A DNA stretch of 64,000 nucleotides from CAVQRC01 sp963715045 (GTDB lineage: Bacteria > Planctomycetota > Planctomycetia > Pirellulales > Lacipirellulaceae), in assembly GCA_963715045.1 (NCBI GenBank), contig CAVQRC010000001.1:124001-188000 (forward strand), in the 5' to 3' direction. The notes beneath the pieces are model-generated. The model was not told the origin of the DNA, did not search any database, and saw only the letters and a list, made by a program, of their open reading frames with translations. Each line of letters begins with the position of its first letter. Within the stretch, counting starts at the first letter, position 1. The translations under genes and the position numbers were made by a program. Positions 37,801 to 47,938 of the stretch are shown one piece after another.

Positions 37801-39879
37801 ATGCATACCTGGCAGTCTCTCAAGTGGTCGGCAGCGACAATTTCGCTTGGCCTGATGGCGTTCGCGATGACCGGGTGCCCGACCCGCGTCGAGGTCACTC
37901 CCCAATCCGACGCCCGCGGAGCAGGGCAGCGGTCCGATTCTGAGGGTCGCAACGCGGGTGCCGACGAAGCTCCGCCGACCGACGTCGTCCAGGCCCGGGA
38001 AGTCGCCGTCGATCGGCCACGCGACACACCCGCACAAGAAATTTCCGCTGTGGCGGCCACTCCGCAGGACGACTCGCAGCCACCTGCGGCCTCCGGGGTA
38101 TCTGCTGCCGATTCGTCGCCTCCGGTTGCCTCTCAGAGCCACCCCGTCTCGAGGCAGGCGAGGAACCTTCCGCGGGCCTCGCGACGGCCGACGCCGATCC
38201 CGCGACCGGTTTCCCCCGCGTTGATCCGTTCCTCACTCCGACTGCTGGAGAAGCCTCGCCGGTCGAGCCCTACCAAGACGTTGCTGATTCAAACGCAGTC
38301 CCGGTGGCCGAGTCCACCGCCGCTGCAGGCCAACCCCCCGCCATAGAGAACCCCGTGCAGCGTGACGCAACTGATGAACCGGTGCAGCATGTGGCCCGCA
38401 AGGAGACTCTCGCGGCCGCAGTCCGCGGCGACCGAGACGAACCGTACCAGAAACCCAAAATCGACCCGGTCCTCAAGAACGGTCCGATCTTCGAAGGCTG
38501 GCAGCAGCCCACCCTCACGCTGCTGTTTACGGGTCAGCAGGACGGCTACATCGAACCGTGCGGATGTGCGGGCCTCGAGAATCAGAAGGGTGGCCTGAAG
38601 CGACGGCACACGCTCATCAAGCAGCTGCGCGACCGCGGCTGGCCCGTCCTCGCGCTCGACGTGGGTGGCCAGGTCAAACGGTTCGGAACGCAGGCCGGCT
38701 TCAAATTGAATCGCTCGCTGGAAGCACTCTCCATCCTCGATTACGCGGCGGTCGGCTTCGGCCCCCGCGATCTGAAGCTGGGCGAGGACCTGGTCGCGGC
38801 GGCGGCCAACCTGGCGAAAAACCCACTGGTTTCGGCCAACGTGGCCCTCGTCGATTTCGAGAGCGGCTTCACCCAGCGATTCGTCGTGGCGGAAGTCGGC
38901 GGCAAACGCATCGGCGTGACGTCGATCCTCGCCGCCCAACAGGCTCAGGAACTCGGCGAATCCGACCTGCTGCAGATCATGGATGCCCGTGAGGCGCTGA
39001 AAGAAGTCATTCCGCAGATCCAGGCCCAGAACGTCGATTTGATGATCCTGCTGTCGCACGCCAGTCCGGATGAGTCGCGACAGCTGGCCGAGGAGTTTCC
39101 TCAGTTCGCGTTCGTGGCGTCGGCCGGGGGAGCGGATGAACCGCCGGGACGGCTGGAACGTCTCGAAGGTCGCAACACGCGGCTGGTGGAAGTGGGTCAC
39201 AAGGGAATGTACGTGGCGGTGGTCGGTCTGACCGAGGCAGACGGCGGCTGGAACGTCGACTTCCAGAAGGTCCCGCTCGATGCGCGGTTCGTCGATTCAC
39301 CTGAAATGCAGGCGTTGTTCGTTGCCTACCAGAAAGAACTCGAGGCGGTCGGGTTGGAAGGTCTGGTGCTGCACGGTTCGCGGAAGCACAAATCGGGTCG
39401 CCAGTTCGTGGGCACGGCGACCTGTGCAGAGTGCCACACCGAAGCGGCGGACTGTGTTCGAAGAGACACCGCACGCCCATGCCACCGAAACGCTCGTGAA
39501 GCTGGATCCGCAACGGCATTTCGACCCGGAGTGCCTCAGTTGCCACGTGACCGGCTGGGATCCGCAGAAGTATTTCCCCTTCGATTCCGGCTATTTGAGC
39601 CTCACCAGGACTCCCCATCTGACAGAGAACGGCTGCGAGAACTGCCACGGTCCGGGTTCGGCGCACGTGGCCGCCGAGAACAGCGAAACCGACGAGCTGA
39701 TCCTGGAGAAGTACCGCGCGCAGATGCGGTTGAAGAACGAGGAGAACGAAGGCAACAAATCGGGTCAGCGGTTCGGTGCCGTGGTGCAGATGTGCGTCGA
39801 ATGTCACGACACCGACAACAGTCCCGAATTCGACTTCCAGGAGTACTGGCCCCAGGTCGAGCACCACGGCATGGACTAA
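37801..39879 (+). CDS. Lipoprotein with 5'-nucleotidase-like phosphoesterase and tetrahaem cytochrome c554 domains (two frameshifts)
   Basis: An envelope lipoprotein of ~690 aa. The signal ends in a lipobox (LMAFAMTGC). A low-complexity Asp/Ala/Pro linker crosses a frame change near 38140. The middle domain (TLTLLFTGQQDGYIEPCGC, GGLKRRHTLIKQL, LLSHASPDESRQLAEEF) resembles metallophosphatase/UshA-like proteins. After a second frame change near 39455 comes a cytochrome c554-like module with four CXXCH haem sites: CAECH (39423-39437), CLSCH (39532-39546), CENCH (39634-39648), CVECH (39793-39807). It probably carries electrons in the periplasm-like compartment; the role of the phosphoesterase part is unknown. 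Confidence 0.83.
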
Positions 39880-40170
39880 GCCCGAGCCATGACTGGTCCT
39901 GTAAGCGAACCTGCTGAGTCGACCACGCCACGCGATTGCAGTGTGCGGTGTGCGAAAACGTCACAGTGAGCCCAAACGCACACGTCGGCGTGAATCGGCG
40001 AATCTCCCAGCCTCCAGTCTCCAGCCTCCAGTCTCCAGTCTCCAGCCTCCAGCCTCCAGCCTCCAGCCTCCTTGTCCCTCCTCTAGCGAATTCCTCAAAA
40101 CGGCCCCTGATTTGCACCGCGCCTCAATTCGACACGAGGCTTCGTCACTCGTAGAGCGGAGAATTGAACC
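39880..40170. repeat. Gap with CTCCAG tandem repeats
   Basis: A 290-bp gap containing about eight tandem 7-bp units, CCTCCAG or TCTCCAG, at roughly 40012-40072. No coding or RNA signal is evident. The sequence before and after is unremarkable. Confidence 0.75.
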
Positions 40171-40644
40171 ATGACCGTTGGAATCTACAAGAAGACCGCC
40201 CGGGATATCATGACGCGGGATCTCGTGACCGTCAGGAACAACGAGACGATTCACGACGCCCTGCTGCTGATGGCCGAGAATCGCGTCGCGGCGCTGCCGG
40301 TCATCGACAAGGTCGGGGCCTGCGTCGGAATTATCACCCAGAGTGACATCGTGGCCCTGGCCCGGGATGTCGAAGTCGAAGACGAGAATCCTGGCCCCAC
40401 CGACTTCGGACCGTTCTTCCTGGCCAACGATCGGCTGGAGTCGATTACTCACGAACGCATCGACGACGTCATGTCCGATCGCATCGTGCAGGCACTGCCT
40501 GATGATCTGGTTACGACCATTGCCGACAAGATGCTCCAGAAAGAAATCCATCACGTGCCGATTTGCGAGGAGAACGGAGCACTCATCGGAATGATCTCGA
40601 CGATGGATATTCTCTCCGCCCTCCGAGCGCCCGTGGCCACGTAG
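40171..40644 (+). CDS. CBS domain pair protein
   Basis: A 157-aa cytoplasmic protein made of two CBS motifs: ARDIMTRDLVTVRNNETI through ALPVIDKVGACVGIITQSDIV, and DDVMSDRIVQALPDDLV through HHVPICEENGALIGMISTMDIL. The pair forms a Bateman module that usually binds adenosine nucleotides and senses energy charge. There is no catalytic partner domain, and its target is unknown. Confidence 0.93.
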   Translation: MTVGIYKKTARDIMTRDLVTVRNNETIHDALLLMAENRVAALPVIDKVGACVGIITQSDIVALARDVEVEDENPGPTDFGPFFLANDRLESITHERIDDVMSDRIVQALPDDLVTTIADKMLQKEIHHVPICEENGALIGMISTMDILSALRAPVAT

Positions 40645-40670
40645 AGATTCGCGGCCGGGCCCAAGATCTC

Positions 40671-40796
40671 TAATGACTAATGACTAAGGCCTAATGACTA
40701 GGGAATGACGAAACCCCAATGACCAACCGACTTCCTGAGTTGGGCATTCGTCATTGGGGAATTCCTTAGTCATTTAGGCCTTAGTCATTAGTCATT
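40671..40796. repeat. Long inverted repeat of the ATGACTAA family
   Basis: The left arm (about 40671-40722) and right arm (about 40744-40796) contain TAATGACTAAGGCCTAA and its complement, plus GGAATGACGAAACCCCAATGA-like segments that pair partly. The arms are ~50 nt with a ~22-nt loop. It lies between the 3' ends of the CBS gene and the LamG/PEP-CTERM gene. Confidence 0.8.
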
Positions 40797-40830
40797 TTCT
40801 TCAAACGCGTATCGCATCTCAGCGACCGCG

Positions 40831-40870
40831 AACAAACAAACCCCGCCCGCGTCGCAACGCAGGCGGGGTT
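40831..40870 (-). terminator. Rho-independent-like terminator of the LamG/PEP-CTERM gene
   Basis: The stem AACCCCGCC...GGCGGGGTT is extended by GCGT/ACGC across one mismatch, with loop CGCA. On the minus strand it is followed by the T-rich TTTGTTTGTT. It lies ~30 bp after the stop at 40899. Confidence 0.75.
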
Positions 40871-40898
40871 GGATGATAGAGATTCGTCGCTGGTCGTC

Positions 40899-42111
40899 TT
40901 AACGTCGGCGACGGCTGGCGACGAAGGCGAGTGCCATCAAGACCAGCGTGGCCAGCGAAGCCGGCTCAGGGACGGCCGCGGAGCCGCCACCGGCTCCCGA
41001 ACCAAAGTTGGCCTGCCAGATAAGGAAGTCGCTGCCATCGACGGTGCCGTTACCGTCGGCATCGCCCTGGGCCTGGGTGGCACCTTCGTTGAGGCCGAAG
41101 TTGGCCTGCCAGGCAAGGAAGTCGTTACCGTCGACCACCCCGTTCTTGTCGAAGTCGCCTGGGATGGGCTCGGCTATCGCCAAGGTTATAGAGCGTGGCG
41201 ATTTCCTCGGGGGTGAGGGCCCGATAGAACGAGTAGAATTCGTCGACCATGCCTGTGAGGCGACGTCCACCCGAGCCATCCATTACCGAGCCGATTCCAG
41301 CGCTGAACCAGTCGCCGAACTCGACCTGGCCGGCCCAGTCGCCCATGGGGATATCCCCGGCAGCCGAGGCGGCTTCGGCGATCTGGTCGCCGTTGTAGTA
41401 CAACGCCCAGCGGCCCGTTGCACTGTCGTACGTCCCGGCGTAGTGGAACCACTCCTGGACCGGAGTCGGCATCGGATTGTCGTCGGTGGAGGAACCGTCG
41501 ATCCAGTACTGATCCGGACTGGTGATGTTCTCGCTGTTGAGATTGCCGCGGGGGCGGTACCGGAGTTTACCGCTGCTCTGTACCTGCATGTGGTTGAATG
41601 CCGCGCCGCTGCTGCGGGTCTGAAAGACCGATTGATCTCCCGCCCCGTGGGCGTCGACGTTGACCCAGGCCGCAAACGTGAATGCCGGACTGGGCAGCAC
41701 GGGGGACTCGGAAAATGTGATCGCTTCACCATCCATGGCGACGAACGCCGGGAAGTCGAGACTGTCCGTCGACTGGGTGAACCGGACCGCACCCGCTCCG
41801 CGCTTGGGATTGGTGGTGTCGAGCGTGACCTCACCCGGTGTGAGATCGAACTCACCGGGCTTGGAAATCACGCCGTCGTATCCGTTGCCGGACCCGTCGG
41901 CAAAGCCGTCAGTCGAGCTGGGATACGGAATCCCGTTCTGCAAAACGAAAGAACCATCGACCTGCACGATTTCATCGAAATCGTAGTAGACGGTCAAGGA
42001 GTCGGTAATCAGCGGTTGGCCGAGAACAACTCCTGGTACGGCCAGCATGCCAAAGGCGGCACACATGACCGTCAAGCTTCTCAAGCTAAGTAAACACGTC
42101 GTACGTCTCAT
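40899..42111 (-). CDS. Secreted LamG-like PEP-CTERM protein (one frameshift)
   Basis: An exported protein of ~403 aa. The start at 42111 (MRRTTCLLSLRSLTVMCAA) gives a signal peptide ending near VVLGQ. A LamG/concanavalin-like domain follows (YYDFDEIVQVDGS, TFAAWVNVDAHGAGD, WFHYAGTYDSATGRWALYY, MVDEFYSFYRALTPEEI). A frame change near 41180 leads into two dockerin-like repeats (GDFDKNGVVDGNDFLAWQ; GDADGNGTVDGSDFLIWQ) and the anchor VPEPASLATLVLMA with Arg-rich end, a PEP-CTERM signal. LamG domains bind glycans or proteins. The 9-residue extension upstream of 42111 lacks a better start. Confidence 0.85.
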
Positions 42112-42510
42112 TACGCAATCTCCCTCGTGGCGGGCCATGTCAATCTAGTTCGGATATCTTCCCGCATTTGCCAGATGATCCGAAACAGCAACCGAATACA
42201 AAACGTTTTCACAGGTGCCTCTATCGACTGTTCGCGCAATCCGTCGAATTCCCTCGCGGTAGTTGGAGTCGAGCGTGCCGTGATCACCAGCGATGCACGG
42301 TAGAACGGAACTGAAGTGAGATGAGATGTGCGGCGCGCGGAAGTCGGCGCCAGGAAAAGGCCTGTTCACGCGACACGATTTGTAGCGTGGAAGTTGAAGT
42401 TATCGGCAAGCAAAGGAAAGCAGCTCCCAGTGGTTGTGGTGGCAGGCCGATCCAAACAAGTTGGCGACAACCTAGGGCACTACTTGAGAAAAGTCAACTA
42501 TTTTTTGCAG
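42112..42510. other. Intergenic region without a gene
   Basis: About 400 bp between the LamG/PEP-CTERM start and the repeat element after the CRTAC1-like gene. I see short unrelated open frames only, no repeat or RNA motif. Confidence 0.5.
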
Positions 42511-42593
42511 TACCGACCCCCAAAACCTCGATGAGCGTATCCCACGGTCGGGGAATTCGGTTGCTGAAACCAGTTTCGGGATCGGCTCTTATC
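42511..42593 (-). repeat. Dispersed structured intergenic element, copy E
   Basis: On the minus strand it starts ATAAGAGCCGATCCCGAAAC directly at the TAG stop of the CRTAC1-like gene, with centre CCCCGACCGTGGGA and end GAGGTTTTGGGGGTCGGTAC. Orientation relative to the gene is the same as copy A. Confidence 0.85.
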
Positions 42594-45500
42594 TAGTTCC
42601 CGCTGGCAGCGACTGGCGGCGGCGGGCGCGCGGTTGAGATTCTCGATCGCTTCGCGGTAGTCGGGGCGTAGCTCGACGGCCCGCTGATAGCAGGCAATGG
42701 CCCGGGCAAAATCCCCACTGCCAGCGTACACCGTTCCGAGATTGTTGTGGGCTTCGGCGTAGTTCGGGTCGCCACGGAGCGCGAGCTGGTAGTGTTTGGC
42801 GGCTTCCCGCAACTCGTTCCGCGCGGCGAACACACTCCCCAGGTTCGTGTGTGCCTCGGCAAACTTGGGATCGATGGTCACGGCCCTGAGGAACAGCTGC
42901 TGGGCCTCGCCAAGCTTTCCCTGGCCGGCCAGGAGGGTTCCGAGATTGTTGTACGCCAGGGGCAGGTCGGGCTCGTGCTCGATCGCTTGCCGGTAATGGT
43001 GCTCGGCCTCAGCGAGTCGGCCTGCTTCGACCAGAGCCAGGCCGAGTGTGTTGTGCGTGAAGGCATGCTCCGGATCGATGGCGAGCGCTTTCTGGGCAGC
43101 GTCGATCGCCAGGTCCAAGCGACGTTGTTGCAGGTAGATCGATGCCAGACCCCGCAGCGGGGAAGCGGATCGAGGATTCTGCTCGGCGAGTGCCGCGAAC
43201 GCTGCCAGCGCAGTCGTCGAGCCGGCCACTCGACTCGTAGAAACCGGCGACCCGGTACCGCGTCGACGACTCACCCGTGGCGGCGGTCTCCACGATACGC
43301 GGGTGGTCTAACGAACTACCCGGCAGAAATGCCGCCCTGGCGAAGCGTTCCCCGTAGTCACCCTCCACCGCGGCCGCGTCCTGGATGATTTCCGCTACCG
43401 ATGCGGGACCTTTGTAGATCGACGCCAGGCGACCTTCGCGATCGACCAGAAAGCTCGTCGGAACCGGCAACGGTTCCCACAGCACGACCAGTTCGTTGTG
43501 GAGGGTTTGCAGTGTATCGAGCAGGTCGGGCGTGGCATGACCGGTGGCAAACGGGAAATCCAGTTTGCGGAGCAGCGTATCGGCGCGGGCGGGCGTCGAA
43601 TCATCATTGCCCAGCCCGTCGACCGAGAGGGCCAGGACGTCGATGCCGGCTGCCTTCAGTTCCGACTCGGCCTGGACGTATTCCGCCAGTTCATGGACGC
43701 ACGGCTGGCACCAACTGGCCCACAGGTGCAGCAGCACGGGTCGCCCGGTCTGGAAGGCAATCTGTTGCGGCTTGCCGTCTGAGTGTTCGTAAGTGAGCGT
43801 CGGCATCGGCAGCCGGGTGATGAGTGGTACCCGTGCCGCGCTGCCGTCGGGATGCGGCGTCGGAACCGAGGGTGTCACGGCGAGACGATCGCGCGAGCTT
43901 GTCACGACTTCGGCCACTCCGGAAGACTGGCGTAGCAGATACCGTTGATCGGCCTGGAGATTCTGGAATTCTTCGCGTACGCCACCAGGCCAGTGAACCG
44001 TGACACGCGCGATGGACGTGTGGCGACCGATACCGAAGTGCAGCCACTTGCTGGACTGCGAAAGGAAGCCCTCGCCGGCCCGCAGCGTTTGAATCCACCC
44101 TGGTTCTTCCTCCGCTGTCGAGGGAGTGACCACAACGCGGGCTCCGATCGCGTCCCGATTGGTCGTCGTGCCGTTCCCCTCGAGTCGAATCGCAAGGAAG
44201 TGGTTGCCGGTTCCTGTCGCCGCGTCGTTGCGCATGAACCGTACGCGGGGCGCATTGCGGTTGGAGATCCAGGCGTCGAGATCACCGTCCTGATCCCAAT
44301 CGACGATGGCGACCGCGCGGGCGTCGTCGGCAAAATCGAATCCGGAAATGGCCGACACCGTGGCAAACCGCTCGCCCCCCGTATTGAGGAAGCAGCAGTT
44401 TCGTTCGTGGCCACTGAACGATCGGCCCCGTTGATCATTTCAGCCAGATCGTTGCGGGCTTCGAGCCAGGCTTCGCTCGTGTGGGCCTGCTCGCTGTCGG
44501 GTGATTGCGACACGACCTGTCGCCAGAAGAAACTTCACAAATCGCCCGTGTCGTCCGCGGTGATGTAGCCGTTGGCGACGACGAGGTCGTGCCAGCCGTC
44601 GTTGTTGATGTCGGCGAAGTTAGAACCCCAGGCCCAGCGCCCGACATGCACGGCGGCGACTTCGCTGACATCGGAGAACGTGCCGTGGTCGTTCTTCAGC
44701 AGCGTGTTGCCGCGGGCGAATCGCCGCAGGCGGTTGCGGACTTCCCCTTCCGAAGACGGCTTGAAGCCCGGTTGCCGGGTGACGCGGCTGCCCGCGGCCG
44801 AAAACATATTCGCCACGTAGAGGTCCATTCGCCCGTCGCGGTTGTAGTCGCCCCAGGCCGCCGACATCCCCGACGCGCTGTCCTCGGTATTCGCCTGGTC
44901 GGCCACGTCGGTGAATCGTCGGCATGCGGCGTTTCTTCATCCGGGGCATCATCGTTGCGGTACAGATTGTTGCGGCCGAAGTCGTTCGCCACGTACAGGT
45001 CCTGGTCGCCGTCGTTGTCGTAGTCGTCCCAGGCCGCGGCCAGACTGAACCGGCGATTGTGCACGTTCAATCCGACCTGCTCGGTGACATCCGTGAACCG
45101 CCAGTCGTGCGAGTCTTCGATGTCGTTGCGAAACAATGCGTTCGCGCCGGCATTGTTGGAATCGTGATAGACGCGATTCGAAGTTCCTCCCAGCGAAGAC
45201 AGGCTGAGATTGGAAGCGAAGAAATCGTTCGGATAATCAACACACTGGTAGAGGTCGAGGTCGCCATCGTTGTCGTAGTCGACCGCCGTGAGCGACATCG
45301 TGTCGTCGTCGGTCGGCAGTACCGTGCGGACGCGGAATCGTTGCTGACGTTCGTTCTCGGCCAGCACGATTCCGCCCAGTACGGACACGGCGAGATCCTG
45401 ATCGCCATCGTTGTCGAGGTCGATCAGCAGGACGCCCCGCGAATTCTCGAGCCAGTCGACGCCCCAGGCGGCCGAGACGTCGGTGGCCGTGCCGTCGGCA

Positions 45501-46599
45501 TTCTGCAGGAACAGCCGGTTGGGCAGGTGCGACTCCTGGCAGACGTACAGGTCATCCAGGCCATCGCCGTTCACATCGCCGACCGCGAGGCCCGGATTGC
45601 CCAGCGAGGAAAAATACCGCGTGTCCTGGATCCGGCCGAGCCAGTGGTTCAGGCCGTACAGGAATTGACTGGCGAAGCAGGGATTGCTGCCCAGGATCGA
45701 CTCGGTGCAGTCTTGAAACCAGGTTTCTGAGCCGTCGAGCCTGACCACCCGTTCGTAGTCTGCGACGTTGACGGATTGGATCGTAGGGAGCGACTCGCCC
45801 GGTTCTTTCGCGGGCGTGAAGTGGATGTTCCACGTCGCATTCTGTTCCCACCGACCCTGGTCGGTGCGGCCGGACAACGCGAAGTAAGCGCGGGTGGCGT
45901 ACTGCTCGCCGGACGGTTGGACGTCGAAGAGCTTGAACTTGTAGTGCATCTCGGTCGATGCGGGAAAGCTGCTGCGAATGGATTCGAGGGCACGCGCCAG
46001 CCGGTTCGCCGCTTCGCCGCGGTCTTCCTCGGACAGCGCAAGGTCGGATGCGGGGGGGCACATGCCACGATCGACCCGCACGAGCGAATCTTCGAAGACG
46101 GTCGTCAGGGCAGGGGGGGTGAATGCGCCGCAGACGAAATCACCCGTTACGAGCGAACTCAACGCGGCGGGATCGATCGGTTCGGGGCGGGTGAGCGCGG
46201 CGCCGATTTTCGACAGCACGCGACCGGCGTCTTCGCTGAAGACTTCGCTGCTCCACCCATCGCTGGCCGGGTTGTCGATCTGGGTCCAGTCGCGGCGGCT
46301 GACCGGCACGATGGCTGGCGTCGCATCGCCACTCGGTGGTTCCACCAGAACTCGCTTCGATCGCCGCGTCTGTCCCGAGTGGATTCGTTCCCGCTGACCG
46401 TCGGTTCCCCGGAGTCATCCGAAACGAGTGCCTGCGAAGGGTACCACCACCAAACACCGATCGCTGCGAGTACCAGCAGACCGACCCCGAATGCGAGCCA
46501 CCATCGCGGCCGACCCGACGTGTTTCGATCGAGCGGACGCGGCGGACGCAGCGGGGCGACGCGTGCGGGCCTCGGTTTTGGGCGAGAGTTTTTGGACAT
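42593..46599 (-). CDS. CRTAC1 family FG-GAP/ASPIC-UnbV protein fused to redoxin and TPRs; in-frame UGA (candidate selenoprotein)
   Basis: An envelope protein of ~1,335 codons. An N-terminal basic tail and one membrane helix (WWLAFGVGLLVLAAIGVWWW) anchor it. Seven FG-GAP/VCBS repeats follow (DVNGDGLDDLYVC ... DWDQDGDLDAWIS), then the ASPIC/UnbV domain (DAIGARVVV, VTVHWPGGVREEFQNL), a TlpA-like redoxin domain with WASWCQPC, and about five TPRs ending NLNRA...VAASGN. Frame changes occur near 46375, 44930, 44420, 43270 and 42630. At 44535-44537 there is an in-frame TGA, not a frame change, in YITADDTGDL-UGA-SFFWRQVVSQSP; the frame stays protein-like on both sides. A hairpin follows it (separate entry). 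Sec insertion or a base error are the two explanations. Confidence 0.8.
44507..44523 (-). promoter_or_regulatory. SECIS-like hairpin after in-frame UGA
   Basis: In the mRNA the hairpin is GCGACA-GGUCG-UGUCGC, six perfect pairs and a five-base loop. The loop begins 18 nt after the UGA (17 intervening bases). Known bacterial SECIS hairpins have the apical loop 16-37 nt after the UGA, with G among the first two loop bases; GGUC is also the E. coli fdhF loop core. It is short for a SECIS and could be chance in GC-rich DNA. Confidence 0.4.
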
Positions 46600-46710
46600 C
46601 GATGGTGTTCAGCGCCGCGGGCAGTGGCCGGTGGGAGGACTCTCTCGCACGCTACCCCAATCCGGGCATCTTCGCAACAAGCCATACGGCCGGAGCCCTC
46701 GGCTTCGTCG

Positions 46711-46905
46711 GGGGACACGTTGGCGTTACCCAACCACGTTCGCGTAACCGGTTCACCGTGGGCCCGGGAATCTTGCCGTTACGTCGATTGCGATCTGGGC
46801 GGCGCGTTCCGATGTCGCGGTGCACTGCCGCGTGGTTCGGATTCGCGGCAGTTGTACCCGCCACCGGGCCATCCCCCGGCCATCAACCGGAGCCTCCGGC
46901 TTCGC
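46711..46905 (+). repeat. Direct repeat, copy 1 of a ~190-bp non-coding duplication
   Basis: It begins GGGGGACACGTTGGCGTTAC and ends near CCCCCGGCCATCAACCGGAG. The second copy is at about 47205-47400. Identity looks moderately high by eye but includes several small gaps. Confidence 0.75.
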
Positions 46906-47204
46906 CCTCGTTGTTCTACAGATCTCCGCGTGCTGAGCCACAGAGACCTCAGCCCGGCCGACGTCGCAGGTTGATTCGGTAGCTAATCCGGTCGTATGGA
47001 AGGAAAGCCACAGAGAAAAAAGAGGGCACCGAGAGCAATCACCAAACGGACTGCTGCTGGGATGCGGTCCGGCCACCGTCCCGGTGCTCTGTGTCCTCGG
47101 CGACCTCTGTGGCTCCATCTCGACCTGGGGATCGCCACGTGGGCCTGCGCCGCGGCGTCAGACGACGCGAATGTCTCCTTGTGTAGAACAACGAGGGCTT
47201 CGCC

Positions 47205-47400
47205 GGGGGACACGTTGGCATTACCCAGACACGTTCGCGTAAGCGGTTCACTGTGGGCCCGAGAATCTTGCCGTCATGGTCGATTGCGATTCTGGCGAAC
47301 GCGTTCCAATTCGCGGTGCACTGCCGGAGCGATTCCGATCTGCGGCGGTTGTACCCGCCGCCGGGGCGTCCCCCGGCAGAGCCGGAGGCTGGGCCCCCGA
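47205..47400 (+). repeat. Direct repeat, copy 2 of a ~190-bp non-coding duplication
   Basis: It begins GGGGGACACGTTGGCATTAC and ends CCGGAGGCTGGGCCCCC. The sequence just before it (TGTAGAACAACGAGGGC, 47181-47197) is the reverse complement of the sequence just after copy 1. Confidence 0.75.
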
Positions 47401-47572
47401 AAATGTGAGTTTTTGGCGGGCGTTTTGCGATTGCTGCGTCGATTCAACCGGTTCCGCTTGATCGCATCTTGGGTGCGTCTTGGACCGCAACCAGAACCCC
47501 CGCGAGCCTGGGGACGCTCGATAGGTCGCGCAGAGGCGCTGAGCACGCTGAGAAATCGCGGCGAGGCGAACC

Positions 47573-47938
47573 GCTGCGAAGCAGCGGCAGCAACTAGCCG
47601 TGGGCGAGCGTGACGAGCCTCTGGCGAGTTGAAGCGGAGCCCACGGTTACCGCCACCGTCGGCCAGGCAGGCGACGACTCGTGCGGAGGCTCCTTTGGGC
47701 AGGTGAAAGTGGTCGGCTTCGCCGACCGACTGATTCTCTCCAGTGATGCTGTTCGATCGTTCGCGAAGCGAACAATGCTGCTACGACACGTGAATCTTCT
47801 GCCTCGGCCTGCGAAACGCATGCCGCCGTGCCGCCGCCGGGGTTCCTACTGCGCCGCAGACAACCGTGGGCTACGCGAAGCCTCGCCCGAGGCTCGTCAT
47901 CGCTCGCCCACGGCTAAATGCTGCCGCTGCTTCGCAGC
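47573..47938. repeat. Element bounded by a ~49-bp inverted repeat
   Basis: The left arm 47573-47621 (GCTGCGAAGCAGCGGCAGCA... ending GACGAGCCTC) and right arm 47889-47938 are reverse complements with only about three differences. The interior is ~267 bp with no recognisable gene. Size and termini resemble a miniature inverted-repeat transposable element. Confidence 0.7.

Noticed and set aside
40012..40072. CTCCAG repeats as a CRISPR array
   Set aside because: Units are 7 bp with no spacers; it is a simple tandem repeat.
46428..46982. Plus-strand open frames after the CRTAC1-like gene
   Set aside because: Arg/Pro/Ser-rich, unlike any family, and overlapping the CRTAC1 5' end and a duplicated non-coding repeat.
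47005..47115. CACAGAG inverted repeat as a tRNA or riboswitch
   Set aside because: The arms pair but no tRNA arms, CCA-like end or known aptamer pattern is visible.
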